Part shown: positions 8,431 through 16,607 of the stretch, one piece after another
Position numbering within the stretch: position 1 is the stretch's first letter
How the letters are laid out: each line of letters opens with the position of its first letter
Assembly (NCBI RefSeq): GCF_944327125.1
Contig: NZ_CALVGO010000004.1
Location: 1-48,909 of the forward strand
Length of the DNA: 48,909 bases
Source: an uncultured Faecalicoccus sp.
GTDB taxonomy: Bacteria > Bacillota_I > Bacilli_A > Erysipelotrichales > Erysipelotrichaceae
Reading direction: 5' to 3'
Program-made: the position numbers and the translations under genes
Notes under the pieces: generated by a model
The model's input: only the letters and a program-made list of their open reading frames with translations
Databases searched by the model: none
Told to the model about the DNA's origin: nothing

Positions 8431-8889
8431 ATGTCCAAACAAGAAACTTTAGATTTGATCAATCAGTCGCTTCTTTCTCTTATGGAATTTGCCCGACAGA
8501 CAAAGGAACCTATCAAAGGTTTTCGAACAAGGGATCTTAGTATTCTTATTTATATTTTTAAAGCCAATGAGAAACATATGATTACGATGTCGGATCTGGC
8601 TCGGAGTTTAAGAGTAACACCGGCAGCAGCCAGTCAAATCATCAGCGGATATGAAAAGAACGGATGGGTGACCAGGGTACGATCCCAGGAAGATCGAAGA
8701 ACCGTATACATTCAGATCGCAGATGAAATCAGGGACAAATTATTGATGAAATGGAATGAGCATATGGAAGCTCTCTCTCAATTTTTGGATGAATTAGGTC
8801 CGGAAGATTGTGAAAACTTGCGTCGAATTCTAACGAAAGTCATTGAATGTTTCCACAAAACGATTCTTCATGAAGGATCAAACGAATAG
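8431..8889 (+). CDS. MarR-family transcriptional regulator
   Basis: The 152-aa protein has a winged helix-turn-helix typical of MarR dimers. The recognition region reads ITMSDLARSLRVTPAAASQI, followed by EKNGWVTRVRSQEDRRTVYI, which is the wing with the conserved D-R-R. Terminal helices would form the dimer interface. MarR proteins usually repress their own operon and a neighbouring efflux or stress gene until they bind a ligand. The only co-oriented neighbour is the 87-aa gene that follows, so the ligand and targets are unknown. A Shine-Dalgarno site (AAAGGAA) precedes the ATG. Confidence 0.9.
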   Translation: MSKQETLDLINQSLLSLMEFARQTKEPIKGFRTRDLSILIYIFKANEKHMITMSDLARSLRVTPAAASQIISGYEKNGWVTRVRSQEDRRTVYIQIADEIRDKLLMKWNEHMEALSQFLDELGPEDCENLRRILTKVIECFHKTILHEGSNE

Positions 8890-8932
8890 GAAATATTATT
8901 TAATTCCGTTTAACGGATTAGAAAGGACTCAT

Positions 8933-9196
8933 ATGGAAAAAATTTCAATTGTGTTGAATGACTATCATCATGTTGATGAAGCTTTGGATGATCTTTGTCA
9001 GAAGTTTTCTTTTCAAAGAAATCAAATTCATTCTGTAGAAGATTTTGAAAAAAAACTGTTGGATATAAACGAAGATAGGATTGTCGAAATAAGACAAAAT
9101 GACACCTTATCCGATGATATTTTAGTGTTTCAAAAAGTATTTGAATTTGTGCAGCTTCATAACGATCATATTTATGTTGTCAGAGGAATCGGCTAA
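8933..9196 (+). CDS. Small acidic protein, 87 aa, unknown (weak barstar-like pattern)
   Basis: ATG 8933 follows GAAAGGA at good spacing; an earlier in-frame ATG at 8843 lies inside the MarR gene and lacks support. The product has the order beta strand, helix, helix, strand, helix, strand. Its length and a segment RNQIHSVEDFEKKLLDI followed by DRIVEIR recall the barstar (barnase inhibitor) fold, but the family's usual G-x-N-x-x-A-L-W-D signature is not intact. I rate that as a weak resemblance only. It is probably co-transcribed with marR and ends in its own terminator. Confidence 0.6.
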   Translation: MEKISIVLNDYHHVDEALDDLCQKFSFQRNQIHSVEDFEKKLLDINEDRIVEIRQNDTLSDDILVFQKVFEFVQLHNDHIYVVRGIG

Positions 9197-9210
9197 GCCG
9201 ATTTTTTTAT
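9187..9210 (+). terminator. Terminator between convergent genes
   Basis: AATCGGCT-A-AGCCGATT (effective loop of three to five bases) followed by seven T residues overlaps the stop of the 87-aa gene and reaches the 3' end of the convergent gene. Confidence 0.8.
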
Positions 9211-9836
9211 TTAATGTTGGTATAAATACTGCCGTCTTTTTGTATGCATATCCATTCTGCGGTTCCCCCAATCGTAGGAAGAGACGCGTCATTGATTTTA
9301 TTATGCAGTGTCTTTAAGACGCGCTTATACAATTGTTTGGTACTTTGATCTTGATAATCGGCCTTTTCGTTTTCTTTATTGTAGATTTGAGAACTGTTTC
9401 CCGCTGCATAAGAATCTTTATGCAGCATAGGATCATAACACAATTCTTTTTTTGGTAACCACATGGATACAAACAAGGTATCAAAATGGATTTTTTCTTC
9501 CCATGTTATGAGCATTACCTGAATGTATTTATTGAGTATCGTGGGCATTTCATATAAAAAGCTGTAAATATTTTGTTTTAGCCAGTAATAGAAAGCCGAA
9601 TAGGGCATCTCACGATATTTATGCATGGCATCATATAATATCGACTCAAGATACTGAAATGTATTTTCATTCAATCGCCGATAAGCAATATCGCCACAGA
9701 ACGCAAAACAAATTCTGTACTGCTCGTTGAATATAATTTTATGTGTTGTCATCTTAAATCCATTATCAAAAGTAAGCTGAGTATCCGCTCCAAGGATCAG
9801 TGAATCTTTGTTTTTGTTCATCAGTATAAAACTCAT
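9207..9836 (-). CDS. Orphan Ntn-hydrolase-like protein with proteasome/HslV-type fold
   Basis: The 209-aa protein begins M-S-FILMNKNKDSLILGADTQ. If Met1 is removed, Ser becomes residue 1. The aspartate of GADTQ is then residue 17 and the lysine of THKI is residue 32. This closely follows the HslV/proteasome-beta layout of Thr1, Asp17 (AGDGQ) and Lys33. The later strand RICFAFCGD matches the GFAGGTAD region, and YAAGNSS resembles the family's IGSGG loop. I infer an N-terminal-nucleophile hydrolase fold with Ser as the possible nucleophile. No hslU or other ATPase is nearby. TATAAT (minus strand) lies six bases before the ATG inside TGCTATAAT, so the mRNA may be leaderless. Biochemical activity is unproven. 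Confidence 0.65.
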   Translation of the reverse strand: MSFILMNKNKDSLILGADTQLTFDNGFKMTTHKIIFNEQYRICFAFCGDIAYRRLNENTFQYLESILYDAMHKYREMPYSAFYYWLKQNIYSFLYEMPTILNKYIQVMLITWEEKIHFDTLFVSMWLPKKELCYDPMLHKDSYAAGNSSQIYNKENEKADYQDQSTKQLYKRVLKTLHNKINDASLPTIGGTAEWICIQKDGSIYTNIK

Positions 9837-10090
9837 AAAAGAATTATAGCATGAGAGCTTTGAATTATGTGTAATTTAAGGATATTAAAACATAAATTAT
9901 GGGAAATTTTGGGAAAAGTTCTTGAAAGCCTTATCGATTTTTTATAAAATAAGAGAGAATGTTGTACCACTTATAAGATGTAATACGCAAAATAATAAAT
10001 CTGTATTGAATGATTCGTTTTTCTGTGGATCAACTCTTATTTGTTGGTTTACGACATGATCACATTGTGATCAATAGTTAGGAGGTTAGT
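9837..10090 (+). promoter_or_regulatory. Upstream region of the mannose PTS operon with a 17-bp palindrome
   Basis: A possible promoter is TTGAAA (9922-9927), a 15-bp spacer and TATAAA (9943-9948), giving a leader of more than 120 nt. TGATCACATTGTGATCA at 10057-10073 is a perfect inverted repeat with one central base, ending 17 nt before the start codon and just ahead of AGGAGG. It could be an operator, or an RNA hairpin next to the ribosome binding site. I see no gene in this stretch. Confidence 0.45.
9843..9848 (-). promoter_or_regulatory. Extended -10 promoter of the Ntn-hydrolase-like gene
   Basis: On the minus strand TGCTATAAT is followed by six bases and the ATG. No -35 or Shine-Dalgarno site is visible. 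Confidence 0.55.
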
Positions 10091-11068
10091 ATGGTAGGAA
10101 TTATCCTTGCGAGTCATGGGGAATTTGCAGAAGGTATCTTCCAGTCAGGATCAATGATCTTTGGAGATCAGGCAAATGTAAAACCTTGTATCTTGAAACC
10201 AAGTGAAGGCCCTCAAGACATTCGCGCAAAAATGGAAGAGGCAGTAGCTTCTTTCGAAGACCAGAATGAAGTTTTATTTCTGGTTGACCTTTGGGGTGGA
10301 ACACCTTTCAATCAGGCCAGCACAATGAAAGACGGTCATGATAGCTGGGCTATCGTTACTGGATTGAATTTACCTATGCTGATTGAAGCCTATGCATCTC
10401 GTATGAGCATGAACACTGCTCACGAAATTGCAGCACACATTGCGACTACGGCAAAAGAAGGTGTGCGCATCCAGCCTGAAGAACTTGAACCTAAAGAAGA
10501 GAAGGCCGCTCAGGCAGCGCCAGCTCCTCAAGGTGCGATTCCTGAAGGAACGGTTCTTGGTGATGGACATATCAAGTACGTACTTGCTCGAATCGACACT
10601 CGTCTGCTTCATGGACAGGTTGCTACTACATGGACAAAGACAACTTCTCCGGATCGTATCATTGTTGTCAGCGATAACGTTGCTCACGATGACTTACGTA
10701 AGAACATGATCATGCAGGCAGCTCCTCCAGGAGTAAAAGCCCATGTTGTTCCGATCAACAAGATGATCCAGGTTGCCAAGGATCCTCGTTTTGGAGCGAC
10801 TAAGGCAATGTTGTTATTTGAAACACCGCAGGACGCTTTAAAAGCAATCAAAGGCGGAGTGGATGTAAAAACATTGAACGTTGGTTCTATGGCTCATTCT
10901 CAGGGAAAAGTTGCTGTTACAAAAGCTTTGGCATTTGACAAAGACGACATTCAGACAATGCGTGAACTTGAAAATTTAGGAGTTAAGTTTGACGTTCGTA
11001 AAGTGCCTGGAGACAGCCCTGAAGATATGGATTCAATTCTTAAAAAAGCAGAAGCTGAGTTAGCGTAA
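10091..11068 (+). CDS. manL: PTS mannose-family transporter subunit IIAB (fused)
   Basis: The 325-aa cytoplasmic protein joins a IIA domain (about 1-125, active His9 in LASHGEF) to a IIB domain (about 165-325, active His174 in RIDTRLLHGQV). An Ala/Pro-rich linker (AAQAAPAPQGAIPEG) separates them. Phosphate passes from HPr to His9 to His174 and on to the sugar carried by IIC/IID. The fused IIAB arrangement is that of ManX/ManL. Substrates of this family are usually mannose, glucose or glucosamine; the exact sugar cannot be read from the sequence. It is the first gene of a four-gene operon with AGGAGG eight bases before ATG. No LevR-like activator is nearby. Confidence 0.95.
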   Translation: MVGIILASHGEFAEGIFQSGSMIFGDQANVKPCILKPSEGPQDIRAKMEEAVASFEDQNEVLFLVDLWGGTPFNQASTMKDGHDSWAIVTGLNLPMLIEAYASRMSMNTAHEIAAHIATTAKEGVRIQPEELEPKEEKAAQAAPAPQGAIPEGTVLGDGHIKYVLARIDTRLLHGQVATTWTKTTSPDRIIVVSDNVAHDDLRKNMIMQAAPPGVKAHVVPINKMIQVAKDPRFGATKAMLLFETPQDALKAIKGGVDVKTLNVGSMAHSQGKVAVTKALAFDKDDIQTMRELENLGVKFDVRKVPGDSPEDMDSILKKAEAELA

Positions 11069-11092
11069 AATTGATTATTTTGGAGGTTAAAT

Positions 11093-11902
11093 ATGAATAT
11101 TATTACCGTACTTCTAATTGTCATTGTAGCCTTCTTAGCTGGTATGGAAGGGATTTTGGATGAATTCCAGTTCCATCAGCCACTGGTTGCATGTACATTG
11201 ATCGGTTTAGTCAGCGGGCACCTTACAGAAGGAATCATGCTTGCTGGTAACTTACAGTTGATGGCTCTTGGTTGGGCCAACGTTGGTGCTGCAGTTGCAC
11301 CAGATGCCGCTTTGGCGTCGGTTGCTTCCGCAATTATCATGGTATTAGGTTTGGATGGAGCAACAGCTTCTGAATCTGTAATTTCTACTTCCATTGCGGT
11401 TGCTGTTCCTTTGTCAGTAGCTGGTTTGTTCTTAACCATGATCTGCCGTACTTTGGCAATCCCTATCGTTCACATCATGGATGGTGGAGCGGAAAAAGGC
11501 AGCTTCAAAACTATCGAAATCTGGCAGTATATCGCCATTGCTATGCAGGGTGCTCGTATTGCAATCCCAGCAGCTATCTTGTGTTTCGTTCCAAGTGATG
11601 TAGTAACGGCTGCATTACAGGCAATGCCGGCATGGTTGTCTGATGGTATGACTGTTGGTGGTGGTATGGTTGCTGCCGTAGGTTATGCCATGGTTATCAA
11701 CATGATGGCTACCAAAGAAACTTGGCCATTCTTCGCACTTGGTTTCACAGTTGCTTGTATCCAGGAACTGACTTTGATCGGTTTAGGTGTAATCGGTGTA
11801 GCTCTTGCATTGATTTACTTAACTTTGAAAGAAAGTGGTGGATCAGCTGGTTCTGCTTCTAATACAGGAGATCCATTAGGGGATATCCTGAATGATTACT
11901 AG
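11093..11902 (+). CDS. manM: PTS mannose-family subunit IIC
   Basis: The 269-aa integral membrane permease subunit starts with a hydrophobic segment (ITVLLIVIVAFLAGMEG). It contains the IIC-Man features GLVSGHLTEGIMLAGNLQLM and GWANVGAAVAPDAALASV. Several further membrane spans follow. With IID it forms the sugar channel. It starts 24 nt after IIAB, with TGGAGG as ribosome binding site, and is followed by IID after 20 nt. Confidence 0.95.
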   Translation: MNIITVLLIVIVAFLAGMEGILDEFQFHQPLVACTLIGLVSGHLTEGIMLAGNLQLMALGWANVGAAVAPDAALASVASAIIMVLGLDGATASESVISTSIAVAVPLSVAGLFLTMICRTLAIPIVHIMDGGAEKGSFKTIEIWQYIAIAMQGARIAIPAAILCFVPSDVVTAALQAMPAWLSDGMTVGGGMVAAVGYAMVINMMATKETWPFFALGFTVACIQELTLIGLGVIGVALALIYLTLKESGGSAGSASNTGDPLGDILNDY

Positions 11903-11922
11903 GATCGAGAGGAGGAATTATA

Positions 11923-12834
11923 ATGGCTGAAAAAATTGTTTTATCTAAAAAAGATCGTATGGCAGTTTGTTGGCGTCATCAGTTCCTTCAAGGATCTTGG
12001 AACTATGAACGTATGCAAAATGGTGGTTGGTGTTATTCCATCATTCCTGCTATCAAAAAACTTTATCCTAACAAAGAAGATCAGATTGCCGCTTTAAAGC
12101 GTCATATGGAATTCTATAACACACATCCTTATGTTTCTTCACCAGTTATGGGTGTTACTCTGGCTATGGAAGAAGAACGTGCTAATGGAGCACCAATCGA
12201 TGATGTCGCAATTCAGGGTGTTAAAGTTGGTATGATGGGTCCTTTGGCCGGTGTCGGTGACCCTGCATTCTGGTTTACAATGCGTCCAATTTTAGGTGCA
12301 TTAGGTGCTTCTTTCGCAATGAGCGGAAATATCTTGGGACCAATCCTGTTCTTCGTATTGTGGAACGTGATCCGTTATGGTTTCATGTGGTATACACAGG
12401 AATTTGGATACAAAGTTGGTACATCAATTACACAGGACTTGTCTGGTGGCTTACTTGGTAAGATCACACAAGGTGCTAGTATCTTAGGTATGTTCGTTAT
12501 CGGTGCCCTGGTTCAACGTTGGGTAAGTATCACATTAACACCAGTTGTATCTACGGTTGCTAATGACGAAGTAAACATCATCGATTTCAGCACTTTCGAT
12601 GGTTCAGGAGAATCTTTGCGTGACATCTTGGTTCAGTACGACGGTGGAAAATCTTTGTATGATACAAGATCAACTACATTGCAGGACAACTTAAACTCTT
12701 TAACTCCAGGTCTGTTAGCTGTATGTTTAACATTATTCATCTGCTGGTTGTTAAAGAAAAACGTATCTCCAATCGTTATCATCATTGGATTGTTCATTGT
12801 TGGTATCATTGGTGTACTGTGCAACTTCATGTAA
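11923..12834 (+). CDS. manN: PTS mannose-family subunit IID
   Basis: The 303-aa protein shows the classic IID N-terminal half (WRHQFLQGSWNYERMQNGGW, then KVGMMGPLAGVGDPAFW). Its C-terminal hydrophobic segments end NVSPIVIIIGLFIVGIIGVL. It partners IIC in sugar translocation. Between about residues 215 and 250 it carries a hydrophilic loop that is part of the extracellular IID region in this family. A Shine-Dalgarno site GAGGAGG precedes ATG. A hairpin terminator 22 nt after the stop separates it from the DUF956 gene. Confidence 0.95.
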   Translation: MAEKIVLSKKDRMAVCWRHQFLQGSWNYERMQNGGWCYSIIPAIKKLYPNKEDQIAALKRHMEFYNTHPYVSSPVMGVTLAMEEERANGAPIDDVAIQGVKVGMMGPLAGVGDPAFWFTMRPILGALGASFAMSGNILGPILFFVLWNVIRYGFMWYTQEFGYKVGTSITQDLSGGLLGKITQGASILGMFVIGALVQRWVSITLTPVVSTVANDEVNIIDFSTFDGSGESLRDILVQYDGGKSLYDTRSTTLQDNLNSLTPGLLAVCLTLFICWLLKKNVSPIVIIIGLFIVGIIGVLCNFM

Positions 12835-12855
12835 AAAGAGGATTACACAAACAGA

Positions 12856-12890
12856 GAGCCTGGCTTTTGGCTGGGCTCTTTATTCTTTAT
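12856..12890 (+). terminator. Intra-operon terminator/attenuator between IID and DUF956
   Basis: GAGCCTGGC pairs with GCTGGGCTC (two G-U pairs) around TTTTG and is followed by TTTATTCTTT. No new promoter is evident before the next gene, so this hairpin probably lowers rather than abolishes its expression. Confidence 0.7.
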
Positions 12891-12903
12891 GAGAGGTGAT
12901 TTT

Positions 12904-13290
12904 ATGGTTCAGTCAATGAATACAAAAGTTGAGTTAACAGTAAAAGGTTCTTCTTATCTTGGTTTATCCAGTACCGGAAAGATCATGATAGGGGATAAGG
13001 CTTTTGAATATTATAATGATCGCAAAGTAGAGGATTACATTCAGATCCCCTGGGAAGAAGTCGATTATTTAGCGGCTTCGGTCTATTTTAAAAAATATAT
13101 CAATCGGTTTGCGATTTTTACTAAAAAAGACGGAAGTTTTTCTTTTTCGGCCGGGAGAAACAATAAAATGCTTCTACGTGCGATTCGTAATCATATGCCA
13201 GAAGAGAAAATGGTTCAGTCGCTCGGCTTCTTTACTGTATTAAAAAGAGGGATCGTAAATCTCTTTCATAAATCAAAAAAGAATCAATAA
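12904..13290 (+). CDS. manO: DUF956 family protein (ManO)
   Basis: The 128-aa protein matches the DUF956/ManO family. It starts MVQSMNTKVELTVKGSSYLG and has GKIMIGDKAFEYYN, IPWEEVDYLAASVYFKKYI and FAIFTKKDGSFSFSAG, an all-beta PH-like pattern. This family is found almost only at the end of mannose-type PTS operons and has been proposed to modulate them. The start at 12904 is chosen because GAGAGGTGAT precedes it; an upstream in-frame ATG at 12889 lacks a ribosome binding site. It lies behind the attenuator-like hairpin, so it is probably made in lower amounts than the transporter. Confidence 0.88.
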   Translation: MVQSMNTKVELTVKGSSYLGLSSTGKIMIGDKAFEYYNDRKVEDYIQIPWEEVDYLAASVYFKKYINRFAIFTKKDGSFSFSAGRNNKMLLRAIRNHMPEEKMVQSLGFFTVLKRGIVNLFHKSKKNQ

Positions 13291-13321
13291 AAAAAGAAGA
13301 TTTTATTTATCTTCTTTTTTT
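13290..13321. terminator. Bidirectional terminator between manO and recD2
   Basis: AAAAAAGAAGAT-tttattt-ATCTTCTTTTTT is a perfect inverted repeat with A and T runs on either side. It overlaps the stop of manO and the 3' end of recD2, serving both strands. Confidence 0.85.
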
Positions 13322-15438
13322 GTATAATCGAGCAATCTTTGTTTCAATGTTGTTTCACGTACATGTCTTGTTTTTAAACGAATCTGTTTTTCAAATACAT
13401 CTTTTTGTCCAATAATGTACAGCTCTTTTTTAGCTCTAGAGATGGCCGTATACAACAATCGTTTTTCCAGCATATGCAAAGAATTTCTATCGACGATGCA
13501 AAGAACCTGGTCGTATTCACTGCCTTGTGCTTTGTGTACACTCACGCAGTATGCATGAGTCAGGTAGTAAAGGAAATCCATAGTAAAATCTACGATCCGA
13601 TTTCCAAAATCAACACTGATACATTGTGACTTTTTATTTAGATTCTCGATCGAAACGATCGTACCTATATCTCCATTATAGACATCTTCCTCAGGCAGGT
13701 TTTTTAAGAGCATTACCTTATCTTCTTCACGAAAGATCGTCGTACCCGTTTTTAGTTCGTTTTTTAAAGCACTCGAAGGATTTAATTGTTCCTGCATTGT
13801 TTCGTTGATCTTATCGATTCCGGCAGCGCCTTTATACATCGGACACAGAATTTGAAAATCCTGTGGATCCTTGTCCTTTGTGATCGTTTTGATTGTTTCC
13901 AGTATAGAATCTGTGTTTCTTTCTAAGAATTCGACACCATCAATATACTGGCAAGGCAATTCTTCACGAATACTTCTTGCCAGAGCTACGATACCGGATC
14001 CATTCTTTTGACGAAAGATCTTATTTAAATGAATCATAGGGAAAACCTTGCTTGAGATCAAATCCTGGAATACTTTTCCGGGACCCACACTTTCCAGCTG
14101 GTCTTCATCTCCAATCAAGAGCAGGCGGACATGATCGGGCAAAGCTTTTAATAAACTGGCAAACAAGTGAGTGTCAACCATACTGAACTCATCGATGATC
14201 AATGTATCAACGTCTAGTGGTTCCTCTTCATTGATTCCAAACGTGTTGTCGTCTTTATTCCATTTCAAGAGCGAATGGATCGTCTTACTATCAGCCAGTG
14301 CAAGCTGACTTAATCGCTTGCTGGCTCGTCCGGTTGGAGCACATAACTGTATCTTCATTTCCGGATAGAAGGCTTTCAATAATTCCAAAATGGCTTTTAC
14401 CGTGGTCGTTTTACCGGTCCCGGGACCCCCATTCAATATACAGATACTGGATTTAAAGAATGTTTTGATGGCCTCGATTTGCTGTGAATCATAATGGATA
14501 CAGTTGGCAAATTCAATGTCTTTTATTTTTTTTAAAAGTTCGTTTTCATGAACTGGTTCCACTCGAAACGTATGATGAGAAAGCCTTTTGGCAATCTCAA
14601 TTTCTTCCTGGTACAGACCAAATGAATAGATTCTGTCCTCATCGATGTGCAGACTCTCATTCTGACTTAATCGTTGCAGTATCTCATTCAATAAATCAGG
14701 CGGACAGTTTGGGATTCTTTGTTGTAGACTCATTTGATGAATATAGGTGTTTCCGCTTTGCATCGTCATTTGACGGGCTAATTCATAAACATAGGCTTCC
14801 ATGCGTCGTATGTCATGGAGATTCATGTTAAGACCATCAGCGATTTTTAAGCTGGATCGATATCCAAAACCATAAATCTCATAATAAGGTCTAAAACAAT
14901 TTTCGTTGAGAACTTCAAATATATCTTCATAGTTTTTTTCCAATAGTTCGATTTTTTTAAAGTCCAATCCATATTCCATGAGTTTGACATAGGTTTCATT
15001 AAAACCGTCGAATTGTTGGATTCCTTGAATTAAAATATCGATTTTTTTCGGATTCAAACCAGGAACCGTATGAAGACAATCCGGGTCGTCCTTGATTTTT
15101 AAAAGACAGTCCTCACCCAATACATCGTAAATGGTTTGTGCTGTTTTTTTACCAATTGTAGGGAAGGTGTCACTTGTCAAAAAGTGTAGGATCGAATATT
15201 CTTTTCGAGGCAGAATCTTTCGCGCAGATTGAATCTGAAACTGAGTTCCATAACGTGGGTGTTCTATGTATCGCCCCGTCAGTTCATATTCCTGGTCCTC
15301 TAAAGGATCTTTCATGTTTCCGGCCGCTATGAATGTGTGATAATTTTCGGTCTCAGAAAAAGAACCCACAACATAGTGGGTCGATGCATTTTCAAAGATG
15401 ATAAAATCAAGACTGGCTTGCAGAACTATGTCATCCAC
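13303..15438 (-). CDS. recD2: RecD2-type ATP-dependent DNA helicase
   Basis: The 711-aa SF1B 5'-3' helicase acts in DNA repair and replication-fork maintenance without RecBC. The N-terminal 280 residues contain an OB-like strand region and HhH-like repeats (TVPGLNPKKIDIL). Walker A is LNGGPGTGKTTTVKAIL, motif II is LIIDEFSMVD, and motif VI is LLYTAISRAKKELYIIG. A YCVSVHKAQGSEYD motif marks the RecD2/TraA SH3-like region. It overlaps mnmA by 8 nt, so both are co-transcribed from the mnmA promoter. mnmA-recD2 near alaS is conserved in B. subtilis. Confidence 0.95.
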   Translation of the reverse strand: MDDIVLQASLDFIIFENASTHYVVGSFSETENYHTFIAAGNMKDPLEDQEYELTGRYIEHPRYGTQFQIQSARKILPRKEYSILHFLTSDTFPTIGKKTAQTIYDVLGEDCLLKIKDDPDCLHTVPGLNPKKIDILIQGIQQFDGFNETYVKLMEYGLDFKKIELLEKNYEDIFEVLNENCFRPYYEIYGFGYRSSLKIADGLNMNLHDIRRMEAYVYELARQMTMQSGNTYIHQMSLQQRIPNCPPDLLNEILQRLSQNESLHIDEDRIYSFGLYQEEIEIAKRLSHHTFRVEPVHENELLKKIKDIEFANCIHYDSQQIEAIKTFFKSSICILNGGPGTGKTTTVKAILELLKAFYPEMKIQLCAPTGRASKRLSQLALADSKTIHSLLKWNKDDNTFGINEEEPLDVDTLIIDEFSMVDTHLFASLLKALPDHVRLLLIGDEDQLESVGPGKVFQDLISSKVFPMIHLNKIFRQKNGSGIVALARSIREELPCQYIDGVEFLERNTDSILETIKTITKDKDPQDFQILCPMYKGAAGIDKINETMQEQLNPSSALKNELKTGTTIFREEDKVMLLKNLPEEDVYNGDIGTIVSIENLNKKSQCISVDFGNRIVDFTMDFLYYLTHAYCVSVHKAQGSEYDQVLCIVDRNSLHMLEKRLLYTAISRAKKELYIIGQKDVFEKQIRLKTRHVRETTLKQRLLDYTKKEDK

Positions 15439-16600
15439 AGCATTTCTCCTTATAAGTATTTAAGATCTTTTCATTCAGATCTTCCTCATCGATGAAGACT
15501 TGTTCAATGACGCCGCCTCCCAGACAGCGATGGCCATGGTAGAATACGGCCTCTTGTCCGATCGTTACGGATGCGATTTTTTGCGGGTAGGCTACAACAG
15601 CAGTGTCGTGGTCAATCGATAGAATCTTTATATCTTGATCCGGCTGTCGATAGCGAAATTTACACGTACAGGATTCAGGAATCTCATGGACGTCAGGAAC
15701 AAGCCAGTTGATCCCTTTGACAATGCATTTATTGGAATATAACCATTCTTTATGATCCTGCCGGCAGACAAATAAAATATTTTTCTTAACATCTTTTCCG
15801 CACACAAACCAGGGACCTTTTTCATGATCGATATTTAATCCTTTTCTTTGTCCAATGGTATAATAGAGCACGCCGATATGACGGGCTATGGTTTTTCCTG
15901 TATCGATATCTACGATATCGCCCTCTTTATTAGGAAGATAATTGCTTAAAAACTGTCTGAAATTACGTTCTCCAATAAAACAGATCCCCGTGCTGTCCTT
16001 TTTTGTGGCAACGCTTTCCAGATCCAGTTCCAAAGCAATCTTTCGTACTTCTGGTTTTGTAAGTTTTCCTAAAGGGAATATGGTTTTTGCCAGAGCTTTT
16101 TCACTGATTTGGCATAGAAAATATGTCTGATCTTTGTTCTGATCCGCTGCTCGGGTCAAATATGTGTAGTCATTGTCTTTTTCATTTGAACAATAGTGAC
16201 CGGTTGCGACCTTATCAAACCCGTTCTCCATGGCATAGTCAAAGAATGCATCAAACTTGATATATTTGTTGCATAGGATGTCGGGATTGGGAGTGCGTCC
16301 TTTTTCGTATTCATTCAAAAAAGTTTGAAAAACATAATCCCAATACTCCTTAATGAAATCAACTCGCAATAAAGGGAGTCCCAGATGTTCTGCGACTGCC
16401 TTTGCATCCATGTAATCTTGTTCCTGGGGGCAGGTATCGTCCATAATGGTAGGATTTCCCTGAATATCGTTATTTGTTAGAGCATCCCAGTTACGCATAA
16501 AACAGCAAGTTACATCATAGCCTTGTTCTTTCAATAAATAGGCAGCAACGGCGGAATCGACACCGCCACTGAGTCCTACAAGTATCTTTTCTTTATTCAT
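15431..16600 (-). CDS. mnmA: tRNA-specific 2-thiouridylase MnmA
   Basis: MnmA transfers sulfur to U34 of Lys, Glu and Gln tRNAs. The protein has the PP-loop LVGLSGGVDSAVAAYLL and catalytic cysteines in NPDILCNKYIKF and STGICFIGERNF. The C-terminal beta-barrel follows YTIGQRKGL. I start at ATG 16600 (MNKEKIL, 389 aa). The upstream in-frame ATG at 16663 would add 21 residues not seen in the family and would place the promoter inside the gene. TATAAT ends seven bases before ATG 16600, so the transcript appears leaderless. The gene overlaps recD2 downstream. Confidence 0.95.
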   Translation of the reverse strand: MNKEKILVGLSGGVDSAVAAYLLKEQGYDVTCCFMRNWDALTNNDIQGNPTIMDDTCPQEQDYMDAKAVAEHLGLPLLRVDFIKEYWDYVFQTFLNEYEKGRTPNPDILCNKYIKFDAFFDYAMENGFDKVATGHYCSNEKDNDYTYLTRAADQNKDQTYFLCQISEKALAKTIFPLGKLTKPEVRKIALELDLESVATKKDSTGICFIGERNFRQFLSNYLPNKEGDIVDIDTGKTIARHIGVLYYTIGQRKGLNIDHEKGPWFVCGKDVKKNILFVCRQDHKEWLYSNKCIVKGINWLVPDVHEIPESCTCKFRYRQPDQDIKILSIDHDTAVVAYPQKIASVTIGQEAVFYHGHRCLGGGVIEQVFIDEEDLNEKILNTYKEKCCG

Positions 16601-16607
16601 ACAATTT

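Noticed and set aside
9922-9936. Possible CcpA cre site (TTGAAAGCCTTATCG) at the mannose PTS promoter
   Set aside because: The central CG of the cre consensus is CC here and another conserved position also differs, so two mismatches fall at important positions.
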